Assembly (NCBI GenBank): GCA_037576195.1
Contig: CM075103.1
Location: 9,610,001-9,674,000, forward strand
Reading direction: 5' to 3'
DNA: 64,000 nt
Source: Phytoseiulus persimilis
Lineage: Eukaryota > Arthropoda > Arachnida > Mesostigmata > Phytoseiidae
The notes beneath the pieces were generated by a model that saw only the letters and a list, made by a program, of their open reading frames with translations, ran no database searches and was not told the origin of the DNA. Shown here in pieces: positions 48,206 to 59,240 of the stretch; the stretch's first letter is position 1; every line of letters starts with the position of its first letter. A program made the translations under genes and the position numbers.

Positions 48206-48690
48206 TTTTCCAAAAGTTGGCGAATTGTTTTATTCCCCAAGAATTCTGAGAGCTCGCCAATTTTCCAGAGTAGCAGAGTTCGCTCGGTGTGGTGTGGAGG
48301 GGTGTCCATCTGACTAAAAGTGTCTGGTGTTTCCAGCATCCCGCTCTCAACTGGGAAGAGCCCACGAGCCAAAACATGAAAATATCGCCGCAATAGCAGG
48401 TACCGGAGTACCTCTAGAACATGACCGATGAGAGCTCTGTAAATTCCCAAGAACTGGTTTCTGGTCACGAACCCTATGCGAAAGTTGCGCATGCTTTCTC
48501 CCATCGAATCGATGAGACATTTTCCGGTCGAGTTTTCCTGTGCCTCAGAACTCGACTCCGCCCCGGTTGTCAGTTTCCGGCGGAAACCCCAGAAACCAGC
48601 GATTTTCAGTTCAGCTCAGCTGCGGCGCCTGTGGAAAACTGGCGAGCCCTCTAAATTTGAGAGAAGAAAAAAGATTCGCCGATTTTGGCG
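48206..48690. repeat. short inverted repeat next to the LINE tail
   Basis: The left arm at 48206-48275 and the right arm at 48626-48690 pair imperfectly. Read toward each other, both contain TGGAAAA(C/T)TGGCGAGC, then an AT-rich stretch, then ATTCGCC..TTTTGG. The spacer of about 350 bp has no gene. It may be a small MITE or the end of a foldback element. Confidence 0.5.
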
Positions 48691-49080
48691 AATCCTTTTT
48701 CATTTGGCAATGGCTCCGAAATTAGTCGGAACAAACAGTCACATTTGGCAAAAAAAAAACGAAATCTGCCCACTGAGCTATGGAAACCAGGCAGAAAAAA
48801 AATTGCAAAGAAAGTTCCCTACCTTATTTGACCACCCTGGCATCCGAGAGTCTGGCATCTGAGGCATAACCTCCTGAGGCGATGGGAGATAATGAGATAT
48901 GATCTGTAAACGCTAAACGATTCGCCTCTGCAATAAGAGGGATTATGTGTGCCATGTGAGACCCACTGAAATCTGAATCCAGAATGCGCTCAATTCCCCT
49001 ACAGAATTCATCATCGACAGGCAGGGAGTTTCGGGAAGCTCCGATGACTAGCGTAGCTAGTGTGGGTCGGAGGGGCGGCT

Positions 49081-49345
49081 CGCCCCGGGCATCGCGACGT
49101 CCTCCTGGAACCCGGCGACAGCATTCGCCGAATCCTACCTCGCGTCCCGAAACTTCCATAGGCCCTGAAGGTGGCGGGATCTACCTCTGGCGGACTTGGT
49201 ATCGGACCCTCCGCCATGAGAGGAATCATATTGAGAAATCCTTCGAAGTGAGAGGCATCAGATTGAGGCAATCTTCGCCATGAGGGGCATCAGATTGAGG
49301 TTCCGCCCCAGGCATCACTGAGGGCTGCTACGCCACTGGCTCTGT
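49081..49345. repeat. GATGCCYGGGGCG-type dispersed repeat pieces
   Basis: On the minus strand, 49299-49340 reads CCAGTGGCGTAGC then GATGCCTGGGGCGG, and 49081-49093 carries GATGCCCGGGGCG. The same signature occurs at 33496-33540, 58993-59030 and 59559-59590. CAGTGGCGTAG is a common terminus of arthropod DNA transposons. Confidence 0.55.
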
Positions 49346-49719
49346 TCCCGAGATCATTTCTGTGGGGGGAGAATCTGATATTCCCGACAAAGTTCAGATG
49401 CAATCGAGCTACGGAATCGTGGATTTGTCCAAACTGTTTCCCTCGTTAGGTGCCCTAGCCCTAGCATGGTGTGGCGCACTCCGACGAGTGCTTTGCCTTT
49501 TGGCGATGTTATCGAGCAGGAGTTCATACCATGATTGGACAATGAATCCCCTCCATGGACGATGTCCTACCGCATGCTACGTTCTCGATCGCCCACCGCG
49601 CATGCGCCGGTAAGGGCGGTGGCGGAGGGTCACCAACAGTGCACCACAGTATCCAACGGCGCTTGAAAGAGAGCGCACCGAGGATCCCAGACTCTAGATC
49701 CGGAGGAGGGCAGAGAAAG
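49346..49719. other. intergenic stretch before the nuclear-receptor pseudogene copy
   Basis: No recognisable gene. A nuclear-receptor DNA-binding domain was sought here to match copy 2 and not found. Confidence 0.35.
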
Positions 49720-50135
49720 TCTTTGCTTCCCTGGTGGAGGGAGTCCAATCGATGGCTTCACACATGGCAACGTCCATCATGGGGGCTTGAGATCCGTTCG
49801 CATCTTCAGATCAGTTTGCGTTCCTCAAGAACCACGTAATTCCGCATGTTCTGGTTGACAACCCTCATTCCTTGCTGTTCGGCAAGAAGCTTTCCGACGA
49901 TATGGATTTTTCAGCGCCCACGCTTTGCTTAGGTGAGGTCATCTCTCGCGCCATTGTGCAGCCAATGAGAGACATAAAGATCCACGAAGACGAAATGAAG
50001 ATGATGACGTCTGTCCTCTTATTCGATAACAGTGAGATCTTACAAATGTGATGAGCATGGATAACGTGTACTGAAGTGAACATGGTGTCCTCTGTTTTCA
50101 GCTCAACCCGGGATGCATGAAATTATGAATACCTG
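49720..50135 (+). pseudogene. nuclear-receptor ligand-binding-domain pseudogene, copy 1
   Basis: The frame reads SSDQFAFLKNHVIPHVLV near 49807, then QPMRDIKIHEDEMKMM and TSVLLFDN up to about 50030. This resembles helices 3 and 7-8 of nuclear-receptor ligand-binding domains, including the common L-L-F-x-P-like block. A short intron with gtgag donor and ttttcag acceptor follows. An in-frame TGA lies just upstream and further stops lie downstream. No DNA-binding domain is seen here. It is clearly homologous to 54720-55105, where a DNA-binding domain is also present, which supports the family call. The retained intron means it arose by DNA duplication, not through an mRNA copy. Confidence 0.6.
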
Positions 50136-50274
50136 AACTTCCTAGCTCGAGTCATCAGGGCTGTGGCTGAGACCTCCTCAGAGCCCTGGGGGACATCGCC
50201 GCTCAGTTCTGACCGCATTGTATCGAAGATCCGTGAATGACCTCCCCTAGTACTAGGTGTATACTTCGTACCTT

Positions 50275-50435
50275 TATTTTTTCGGATAAAGTCATCTTCC
50301 GTGAAAAAGCTGTGTAACTGTGTTTATCCAAGGTAAGCCCCTCGACCAGATATGCACTTGGGTCATCTCCGAGAAGAGAGTGAATGAATCGAATCGGAGT
50401 GGAGAATCGAGGGAAGGCGCAAATGCCCTCGCGGT
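50275..50435 (-). mobile_element. mariner C-terminal tail fragment
   Basis: Homologous to the last 150 bp or so of the mariner-derived frame at 55240-55903: REGICAFPRFS here against REDICALSQVFES there. It sits at the same position relative to the nuclear-receptor pseudogene in both copies. Only the tail remains. Confidence 0.5.
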
Positions 50436-50490
50436 ATGAGCAGGGGCGTACCCAGCTTTTTTTTGAGGGAGGGGGGGGAATACCGATGTG

Positions 50491-50523
50491 ATGACGATGA
50501 TGATGATGATCATCATCATCGTC
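50491..50523. repeat. GAT/ATC triplet palindrome
   Basis: (GAT)n runs directly into (ATC)n, so the 33-bp stretch can fold into a near-perfect hairpin. A CAGGGGCGTACCCAG transposon-end-like word lies just upstream at 50441. Confidence 0.8.
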
Positions 50524-50970
50524 TCGAGTTCTCCATGACGCAATCAACATGTTTTTCAAACCTTCGAAGATTTTCCTGATAACACAGAATATTCGCGGAA
50601 CAATTTCGTCTATCTAAGTGGTGTTCAATCCAACCTTACCAATATTATCGAAGAGTTTCTTGGGGGGGGGGGGGCATGGCCCCGGCGGTTAGAGAATCAC
50701 GACCCAGTTCGTCTATCCGATTTTGAGAAGACTCCCACGTCTTGAGCTGCTGCAGCTCCGAAGACGTCGAAGATTTCATCAACTGCCAACTAAGATATTG
50801 AAGTTCCCCAAAGCAATGGGATTTGAATTATGTAGTCGGGTTCTCCACGGGAATGATGATAAGGCTCGGCTCTTGTTGTAAGTCCACCTTACATCGTATT
50901 CAGAATATTACAGGCTGGAATGCGTTCGAAAACTAGACGATTTATATCACCGTATTTTCTCTAATAACCA
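50524..50970. other. intergenic stretch, no gene recognised
   Basis: Contains a run of twelve or more G residues near 50662. No coding signal. Confidence 0.4.
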
Positions 50971-51480
50971 GGCATGCCCGCCAATTTTTCGAACCCGCTC
51001 TGAATGCCCGCTCATAAGAGCATGCCCATTCAATAGAGCATGCCCGGTTATAATTCGGACTCGCTTCGGGTGCCCGCCCATGAGAGCATGCCCAGTCAAT
51101 GGAGCGTGCTCGCGTATTCTGTAAACTCGCTTCGGCAGCGACGAAATCCTGTCACTATATAATTTGACTTCTGCTAGCGGAGGGCAAGAGGAAGACTCAA
51201 TGAGATATGCTAAGAGCCCCTATGACGTCCAGAAAGGAGATACACACATGAGGGTATTTGTGGGTTCAAAAAATTTCCAGACGAGAAACAACGCTCAATC
51301 TGAATCGACCGGCGGCCGTCATCACAACGTGCTGCGTAGACGTGCTACAGGAACGTGCTAGGTTGCCTGCAACAGCGGTGTCCGCTCCTGAGAGCATGCC
51401 CGGTCATATTTCAAAGTCGGTCCGGGTGCCCGTTCTTTGGAGCATGCCCGGTCAACAGAGCATGCTCGGTTATGAGAGGA
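50971..51480. repeat. GCATGCCCG satellite-like imperfect repeats
   Basis: The word GAGCATGCCCGGTCA and close variants recur at about 50971-51115 and again at 51388-51475. They alternate with TCGGACTCGCTTCGGGTGCCCG-like words, giving an estimated unit of about 65 bp. Related words appear at about 60885-60945. The 51116-51385 interval between the two blocks is non-repetitive. Confidence 0.65.
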
Positions 51481-53070
51481 AATACAGTACTCATTGTCAG
51501 CGATACAACTGTGAGTCAGCTCTGAATATGAAGACCGAATATCGGAAGAGTGTTTATGATCCTGCGGTTGGAAGTTCCAGCCCTATGTCATCATACTTTG
51601 CTCGCGCTATCCCCAGAGAGCGCCTCGAAGGGAATGGAGCGTGGGCGGATTGAGTGAAGTTGGGAGTTGGTCGCGGAGAGAGCAGTTGAGCGAGGCAGTC
51701 TAAGTCGAGGCTTCCGCCTCCGATGAGCGATCTTCGAGACTTGAATGAGTGATCGAAGAAGAGTGCCGTTTCCAAAAGATCACGACAAGAGAGCCGAATG
51801 CAGTGGAAACGACCTGCCGAAGTCGTGGCTCCCAAGTTGCTGAAAACAAAGTCAAATACGCCGCCCATGAGACCTGCAACGCATCGAGAGCTCCGAGAGG
51901 AGCAAATTCCTGTGATACCAGCCAGTGTTTCATCACATTGGCAGTAGAGTAAGAGTTGCGTAATGTCGAAAGTCGATGTGCTCACCTCAATGTGCAGTCA
52001 CGTGCTCTACATTGACATAGAAAAACTTCGTCTCCGGGCAAGACACGGAATTCAGAACATATTCCGATGTGTCGGAACAACAGGGAATCTGATTTTGGGT
52101 ATAACAGAGAATCGCGAGCTCGTAGACCGCTCGGTAGACTCTGATGATGCTTCCTCGGAAACTATCCCGAATTGTGCGCATACCTGGTCTTCTCGAAGAG
52201 GAGATTTATTCGCGATGAATCGACGGCTGAGTAAATCTGCCGTTTTTCCGACGGTGAGTGTCAACGGAGCTCATCGGCCAGATTTGACACGGATTTTGAA
52301 CAAACTCCCCGATGGATGAAAATATACGGATTTTGGACTTTTCCAGATGGTGCACTTGGTCGTAGACGGCCTGGTGACCTACGCGATCTAATCGGATGAA
52401 CTGGTCCATGTCGTAATGCCTCCACTCACAGCTGGGAAATTGAATGAGCAGTCACGCCTTCACCGCATTCTTGGCCAGTTCTTGCGCATGGAATTTCAGC
52501 AAGGGCCTATTCCACGCCCACATTTTACTTTAGTTGGACAATCATCCCTCTGAGGCATGAGGAGTAGATATGCCAAATATCATAGAACTTTCAACTAATT
52601 TGTGTAGTGTCAACAAGGCGATTTGAAGGATCGAAGAGTGATAAGCAATCAGACTCATGCTCATACTTTCATCCGTACAAGAGGAGGCGCGGATCACACT
52701 AAAATGCTCCTTCCGCTGAGCCGAGACGATCGTTGACGCGACCACCTGAAACAACGCGCAAGGACGCCCACGTCAAATGGAAGAAACAACTCACAAAACT
52801 ATCAAGGCGTACTTGAATGGCATTTATTGCGACTGCATTTCTCACTCGAATCTCATCGGATCAACCTTGAAGCGAAATCTGTGGTTTCGAGAACGATGAG
52901 TCACCACTTTCGCTCCCCCTCGAAATATCGCTCCCAGCATCATTCCCAAGCAACACTCCTCCGCTTAAATGAAATGGAATAACTTTTGTCTCTTTAGCAC
53001 GCACACGATTACCTCGACTCCACCAAACGATCTAGCGTTTCGCGTAACCAAGACAGAAGTATCATCGATT
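51481..53070. other. intergenic stretch, no gene recognised
   Basis: Short frames on both strands only. None carries a domain or transposon motif that I recognise. Confidence 0.4.
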
Positions 53071-53076
53071 CATTGC

Positions 53077-53545
53077 TCACTTTCCACGCCTGGACGCAGT
53101 TTTCGGGCGCAGTTTTCGTACCGCATCAATTGTTTCACCGGGCTTCAGATGTTCGCAACTAATCACACGTCGCGGCTTTTTTTGGCCTTGCAGTCGCTCC
53201 CGCTGGTTCTCCGAGTCTAATCCACGACAATCTTCGTTACAGCTTCTCGAGAAATACCCATTTCTCATCACTACTTACGACTCGATGTAGGAAATTTCGA
53301 ACTTTTTGAGGTGATCAGATCGCACAGTAGATCCAGTGTTCTCCTGCGACAAGCCCAGCTAGTGAGGCAGCCATCGTCTCAGCTCACGGATCTTCCCAAG
53401 CGCTCGAAGTCGCTTCCGAATCGTCTTCTGACTCAAGCTGAGCTGCCGGGTAAGATCGCTTTGAGTTCGGGAGCTCTGTTCAGCCAAGAGTTGCTCCAAG
53501 TCGTCATCGTTCGTCAACTCTGATCCCGTTTTTCTGAGGAAAGAA
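53077..53545 (-). mobile_element. mariner transposase remnant 1
   Basis: The minus-strand frame has DDDLEQLLAEQSSRTQSDL, then LSQKTIRKRLRALGKI and RRWLPH. This matches the second helix-turn-helix of mariner transposases and the W-V-P-H element that follows it. After a frame change, EHLKPGETIDAV near 53130 matches the block before the second catalytic aspartate. The catalytic core between them is largely deleted and the C-terminus is missing, so it is inactive. Terminal repeats were not identified. Confidence 0.7.
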
Positions 53546-54489
53546 TCTGATACTCCATGCTTGAGATGCGGATCTGGGAGCGCTCTGCACAGACTTCCAC
53601 TCTTCAGAGTCGGAAAGAGGAGAGAGTGACTCAACCTCTTCAATGACCAGAAGGCGCCGTCACTAAGTCAATGTGTGCAGTTTCATTTTCATTTCAGTCT
53701 GTCCAAGGCTCTTCAGGAGCGACCACTTCGATTTTTTGGCGATGGACTTCGTCGGGAGAATCGTGTTCGCTACAAAAGCGCAAAATAGTGTTGTTGAAAA
53801 TCGGTTGGATGAATTTCCGACTGGAAACTCGACTTCGAGAAATATGGAGGTACCACGTCTTGAATCTGAGCTTTTCAACTGTGTTGTGAAGTTATCACTG
53901 ACGTTTGCTTCGAGAAGCCGACGTGCCCCATCGGCTCATTTATATCGGACAGACATAGAGGCTCTCTCGGTTTTCTATGAACTGGTCGGAGCGATACTTT
54001 AGTGGCGCTTCTTGGACGCTAAAAACTCCAAGCTCAAGAACTGGAGCGACCGAGCTCGGAGGAAGCCCATGGTCTTCGAAGAGAGCTTGGAGGATTCCGC
54101 AACAGAGACGACCCAGGTTCGAATGGGAATTTCGACCCGAATATCGCAGAGATCTCCGACAAGGACATTCCGGTGGGCTAAATCATGAAATCCGGCATCA
54201 TGGGAGCAGCTGAAGCTCCGAGGGAACCCTGTGTGCCCAGATCAGTGCCCTAATGCGGAGCTTTCTCCTGACGCGTTCATGTACCCATTCCAGGAGCGCT
54301 CTCATTAAGCCCAGATAATGCGCTGAGTAGCGGCAGTCCGAGGCTCTGGAGCTGGCGTCGAGGTTCAGCCTGTGGATGAAATATTAACTCCCTCATCAGC
54401 TGGCTTTCCTCTCATATCGCTGTCGAGGCTGCTAGTAGCCGGCCTCGGAGCTCAAATGCTTCATTCGCGACGAACTCATACTCGTCTAC
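53546..54489. other. intergenic stretch, no gene recognised
   Basis: Short frames only. It lies between a mariner remnant and the nuclear-receptor pseudogene. Confidence 0.4.
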
Positions 54490-55105
54490 TACGGACTGCC
54501 TCACGTGCGACACATCGGAGAAGAGCAAGCACCTCAGCGTTGCGATTGTGACGGATGCAAAAACTTTTTCAGACGGCGCGTCTGACGTGGGCAGAAGTTC
54601 ATGTCCCATTGCGACTATCGCTGCGGAACCATGAGTCCTGAGCGCGGAAACTGCCGCAAGTGCCGTTCCATTCGAATCCCCCTCCCCCACCTGTGCTAGT
54701 GTTGTTCCGAGCTTCGCTCAGCTCCCACCTTCAGATCAGTTTGCGCTCTTTGAAAACCATGTGGTTCCGCATTTTCTCTGTAAGGTCGCCGCGCGGAGTG
54801 TGGATAACCCCTCTTCTCTGCTGCGAAAATCTCTTCATCGATATGAATCTTTCAGTGCCCACTTTTGACTTGGATTAGGTCACCTTCCGCGACATTGTGC
54901 AACCTGTGAGTCGAACAAGCTCAATGAAGACGGAGAGAAGATGATGACATCTGTTCTCTTGGTCGATAACAGTGAGTATTTCCTGAGATCTTACGAATGT
55001 GATGAGCATGGAAAGCAAATACTGAGGTGAACATGGTGTCCTGTGTTTTCAGCTCTGCCCGGGGTTACCGAGAGGTATGAAATGATGAATGCCTCAACTA
55101 TTTAG
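54490..55105 (+). pseudogene. nuclear-receptor pseudogene, copy 2 (DNA-binding plus ligand-binding pieces)
   Basis: A frameshifted zinc-finger region begins with DCLTCDTSEKSKHLSVAI at about 54493. It continues in another frame as CDGCKNFFRRRV, an in-frame TGA, then CGTMSPERGNCRKCRS. The C-D-G-C-K-x-F-F-R-R P-box and the N-C-x-x-C-R block are characteristic of nuclear-receptor DNA-binding domains. Ligand-binding-domain pieces follow: SDQFALFENHVVPHFL, then MMTSVLLVDN, then an intron with gtgagt and ttttcag ends, then ALPGVTE. Frameshifts and stops make it a pseudogene. An intron is retained, so it is a DNA-level copy. Confidence 0.72.
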
Positions 55106-55239
55106 CTCTAGTCGTCAGGGTTGTGGCTTGAGCCTCCTCGAAGCGCTGGTTGACATCGACGATCCACGAATGACCTTCCATGGTACTAGGTGACACCCAT
55201 GAATAACCTTTTTTTTTTCTGATATACTTGAATATTTTA

Positions 55240-55903
55240 TTTTTGTTCGTGGAGAAGCTGTGTATCATTGTTTATTCGGAGCGAGCCCCTCGACTGACTA
55301 TGCAGCAGGCTCATCTTCGACATTAGGGAGACTGCATCGAAGCGAAGTGGACTCGAAAACTTGGGAGAGGGCGCAGATGTCCTCGCGATGGAAGCCTGTG
55401 TCTTGGGTTGCGAACCACGAATCGACCCACTTTTCAACTCCTTCAGAACTCTTGAAGCGGTGCGTGGGCGAGTTCGCCACCCATGAATGCGAACAAGCGT
55501 CTCCCGAACGGGAAGCGGTGTTAGCGCAGGCGTTGCAGTGCAGTGAAATATATTTTCCATGCCTGGCCGCAGTTTCCGCTCCTTTGAGGCAGACTGCAAG
55601 CTCCGCATTGATGAGTTGACGTTCCCAGCCCACGACATCCACTGTTTCACCGGGTTTTAGGGATGCGCTGAGCACTCGGGCAAGATCTCTCCGAGCTCGG
55701 GAGTTGCCTTTAGCCAAGAGTTGCTGCGAGTTGTCATAATGAAACTCTTTCCTGGGTCTGCCTCGATATTCGTACTCAGCGTCGACATATTCTGTCGTGA
55801 ACTTTTTGAACTTCCAGCACTGTCTTAGACTCAAAGCATGTTCACCTAATGCTTTCACGACCTCTTGGTGAGCCTTCGCGACTTCATGCGAGGATTTCTC
55901 CAC
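55240..55903 (-). mobile_element. mariner remnant 2, internally deleted, with a 201-codon open frame
   Basis: The frame joins an N-terminal helix-turn-helix piece (LRQCWKFKKFTTEYV, then GRPRKEFHYDN and QQLLAKGNS) directly to the C-terminal part of a mariner transposase. That part includes SLKPGETVDVV, RHGKYISLHCNA, SSEGVEKWVDSWFATQD and REDICALSQ. Everything holding the first catalytic aspartate is deleted. The second, normally in H-D-N-A-R-P-H, reads HCNACAN, so it is Cys instead of Asp. It cannot catalyse transposition. The frame from 55903 to 55298 is nonetheless open across the deletion joint. It lies directly beyond nuclear-receptor pseudogene copy 2, with a homologous tail in copy 1. 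Confidence 0.75.
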
Positions 55904-57744
55904 CCTACGACTTCTTCACGCGAGGAGTTCTTCAAGCGGAACATTTGTCAAGCGAGAAACTGCTCAGGAACCCGTGGTTCGCTACACGCGGGAATGGAGA
56001 ATATTGAAGAGTTTTCGGAGCGCCGTCAGGTCGAGATCCAACTCGTCTGCATTGAGCTTTGCCGCTCCTTACATTTGAGTACCCCACTCTGAAACAGCAC
56101 TTTGGCGCCGATGAAGAGCTTATCGATAGTAAGGCTTGCAACGGGTCGCAGGAGATCCCGGGTCCGACAGCTCGGGTAAGAGCATCTTCCTGGGGCGGTG
56201 GCCTGAGATGGTACCTGAGTCACAAACCCTCTTCCTGCGGGTCTCCCGCGAGGGGCCCTGGGCTCCCCGAATGAGAAAGTTTTCCTGTGTTTCCCGTGAA
56301 TTCGCGATCAACTCCCTTGGGATTCCTAAGTTTCCGAAAAATTTTGGAGAACCGCTGATTCCTGGGTTCAGCGTTGGAATCCTAACACTTTGTCTGTGTC
56401 AGAGAGGGACAGTCCTGGTTCCCGACTTGGACCTCTTCGAGGAATTTCATGATTGAAAATCGTTCCCTCTAAGAATCATGCATGATGCATGCGGAGCCCT
56501 CTGCGGGCAAATGGAACGTCGAACCAGCAGACAGATCCAAGCGAACATTGACATCCAGGCGGAACATTTGAATGATGGCTTCATTTGTGAGGAGACGAAG
56601 TTAAGAAACGGGTCGGAGTTTCCTCAGGTAGTTCGAATATCGCGCCTTTGGAAGCGGCGTTCCGGCCGCCGCCGCGTCAGCCATCGTTGGCTGTCGGCTG
56701 GCGGGTTAGCCGGCTGTGATTTTAGAAGAGGGGGCCAAACGCACAAGAACCCTTCTCTCAATTTCAACATTGTAGGCTTCTGCGAAAAACCGATTTCACA
56801 ATCAGCCCGGAAAATATAGATGCAGAACCATTCTTGGCGATTCTCATGAAATTCGAAAAGCATGATACTTCTCTTCACAGGTCTGAGGGGAGGGCGACCG
56901 GTTCGGAAGTTTCGCAAGTGATTTCCAAGGACTTGACCTAATCGATTTATGATCCGGGGCCTCGACTCTGTCACAAGCCGCTGGAGCCCTTCGCAGAACT
57001 CTGCGATGTTTATTTTGTAGCAGAGTCTCCCGCGCGGCGCGTCCTCTGGCTGGTCGAGCCAGAAAAAGTGTGTTCTACACGCGAGCGTCTCGCGCAAATC
57101 TCCAGAATCATCCAGGAGGCGCAATACTCAATCGGTGGAAGAGAGCCGGGGTATGTTCTCCGTGCCTTTCAATTTCGCAAGGTCTTCGGTGCAACCATTG
57201 CAACCCACCGAGCCGCTTCCGGCCAATGGGGAGAGCGCACGTCGGCCAAGGCCTCCTTGAAGAGAGCTGAGAGTCCCCGATCAGCAAAGAGAAAACTTCA
57301 TCCCGGCTGGAAACTCACTAAACAAGATCATGAAACTTTTCCATTATGATCCGACCCGACTACGCAGGATCGCCAATGCCACCCATTTCTCGCCGCGTTT
57401 GACCCTCATTCATCTGGCTCCTTCGGTTGTCTGTTTTTTTTTTTCGTCTGGACCACAGAGGAACTTCGCAGATATGCTGTATAAACTCCGTATCCTTACG
57501 CTGAATCTTCATGGGGGAAATATATCGGATTCGTCATCTCCCGGGCCTCGATTTGGTGCATTGACCAGGCGTTGATGAACTGGGCGTGTTGACGAACGGA
57601 GGAAGATGAATTATTCGCGGAAATGCGTTAGTCGCGGAAGGTTCCGGAACCGGTTGAGCGCAAATCATTGCGCAATGCCCTCAGCCCTCATGATTCCTCG
57701 GTCATGCTGAGTCATCACGGTTGTTGAGGGCTATAAAAACTTAA
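55904..57744. other. intergenic stretch; one unassigned minus-strand frame
   Basis: The minus-strand frame at 56624-57124 (166 codons) has a protein-like middle (GRLCYKINIAEFCEGLQRL near residues 34-52). I recognise no family and found no phased partner exon, so it is not called as a gene. Otherwise nothing is seen. Confidence 0.3.
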
Positions 57745-57816
57745 TTCCGACGCCGGGAATCGAACCCGGGCCGCCTGGGTGAAAACCAGGAATCCTAGCC
57801 ACTAGACCACGCCGGA
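57745..57816 (-). tRNA. tRNA-Glu (anticodon UUC)
   Basis: This is a 72-nt cloverleaf on the minus strand. The acceptor stem TCCGGCG pairs with CGTCGGA (one G-U), with discriminator A and no encoded CCA. The internal A box is TGGTCTAGTGG and the B box GGTTCGATTCC. The anticodon arm CCTGG-TTTTCAC-CCAGG gives anticodon TTC. There is no intron. All stems pair, so it should be functional. Confidence 0.97.
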
Positions 57817-58084
57817 GTCTGCCGACGAGTGTTTCCTACCTGATTAACAATCCCAGCTCTCATCTCAAGATGATCGGTCTTGCAGGATTATTATTGGGAG
57901 TGACATTATCATGGATCGGCTTTTAGTGAGGCTGTGCGTTCACCCGTGCTAAGACTAGCCACGAAGCAGGTCAGGATGGGGCTGTAACCCATTCTTCCAT
58001 ATACATCGTATGGATACAATCACGACAGGCGAGCAGAGAAGACTTCGTTTGGTGTGCTGTGTATCCAGGAGGTGTAATTTGGCG

Positions 58085-58910
58085 AAGTCGTCGTACCATT
58101 CATGCCGTCTGGAGCTTTTTGCGATCAACACTGCGCTGGAAAGCTGAGTCCATTCTCAATCGGCAGATCATTCCAGCTCGTCACAGACTGCCAGGAACTT
58201 CTGTGTTCCAACTTCCAACGTCAAGTCGACGAGGAATCCCCAAATGGCGCGATGGGTAGCGATGATTCAAGACTTCCAGCTCACCGTGGGACACAGTGCC
58301 GGATGTCGAATGGGACATGTGGATACCTCAGCACGAAACCCGACGAGCGAGTCGGCGAACGACATCGAAAAGATTTACCGCGGAGTGGCCGAAGCGTCAA
58401 GCGTTGAGGATGACCCGTATGGGATTCGTCGATGGCCAGAGACGGAGGTGACAGGTATGTTCAGCTGAGTCAGCCCCTCGCGTCGAGATGCTAATTTACG
58501 TTCTATATTCCGATCGAGCGATATTTCATCATTTTCTGCGGACTTCAACCGCTGAATCACCTCCTTTTGATTGTGGAGGGGGGAGAAGTGCCAGATAAGA
58601 CTGCTAGCGTCTTGCTCAGGGCAAAAGTCAAATGAGTTCTCGGGGAAGTGCGTGCGATTCCGGAAGAGGACGAGCGGCTATTGAGCCAGATAGCCATTCT
58701 CAGGTGACCGAGCGGGGTAATATTCCGGCAAGAAGAGGCTTTGAAGATGCCGCACTCTCAGAGGAAACCTACGTTGATCCGCGCTCATGATTTTCACGGT
58801 CGTTTAGGAGGGGAGAAGACCGCGGAGTTCATATCGAGAATATGCTGGTTTCCGCGACTGAGACGACTCATTGCTCGCTTTATACCCTGTCCGCGTGCAG
58901 ACGGAGGAGT
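58085..58910 (+). mobile_element. Ty3/gypsy-type pol fragment (RNase H and integrase zinc region)
   Basis: Frames change repeatedly, but conserved blocks come in pol order. LVTDCQELLCSNFQRQ near 58163 and ARWVAMIQDFQLTVGHSAG near 58245, with HVDTSARNP after it, match the RNase H end (T-D-x...R-W...D-A-L-S-R-N-P). RAHDFHGRLGGEKT near 58780 and CWFPRLRRLI near 58843 match the integrase H-H-C-C zinc region. Stops and frameshifts make it dead. No long terminal repeats were seen. Confidence 0.75.
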
Positions 58911-58992
58911 GGAAGTAAACCAGGACTTACAAGATGTTCCTGCAGGGCCGAAAGTGGATGGTGTCCCTCTGGACCTTCAAGCAGTACGAACA

Positions 58993-59240
58993 GTAGCGTG
59001 GCGAGCCTCCATGATGCCCGGGGCGGATTTGATGCCCCCCCCCCCTTGTTTTGGGGTCTGAGAAGGTGAATGCGTTTGATGCGCACTGAATGTATCTTTG
59101 TATGTCCTCAAACATAAAATATGATCAACTGAAATGGAGATCTTCAGAGGAGTGGAGACAACTTGCGCAAGCTGACCCGAGTTTGAGCAACTAGAATATT
59201 ATATGAGCAACTGGATTACGTATTCTTTGAGGGCTTTTTG
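58993..59240. repeat. dispersed repeat, copy B
   Basis: Counterpart of 33496-33745, sharing GATGCCCGGGGCGG and the following stretch of about 90 bp. A further GATGCCCGGGGCGG piece is at 59559-59590. There is a C run near 59035-59044. Confidence 0.65.

Noticed and set aside
47935-48504. 189-codon minus-strand frame
   Set aside because: Antisense to the decayed LINE tail and running into an inverted repeat; no domain.
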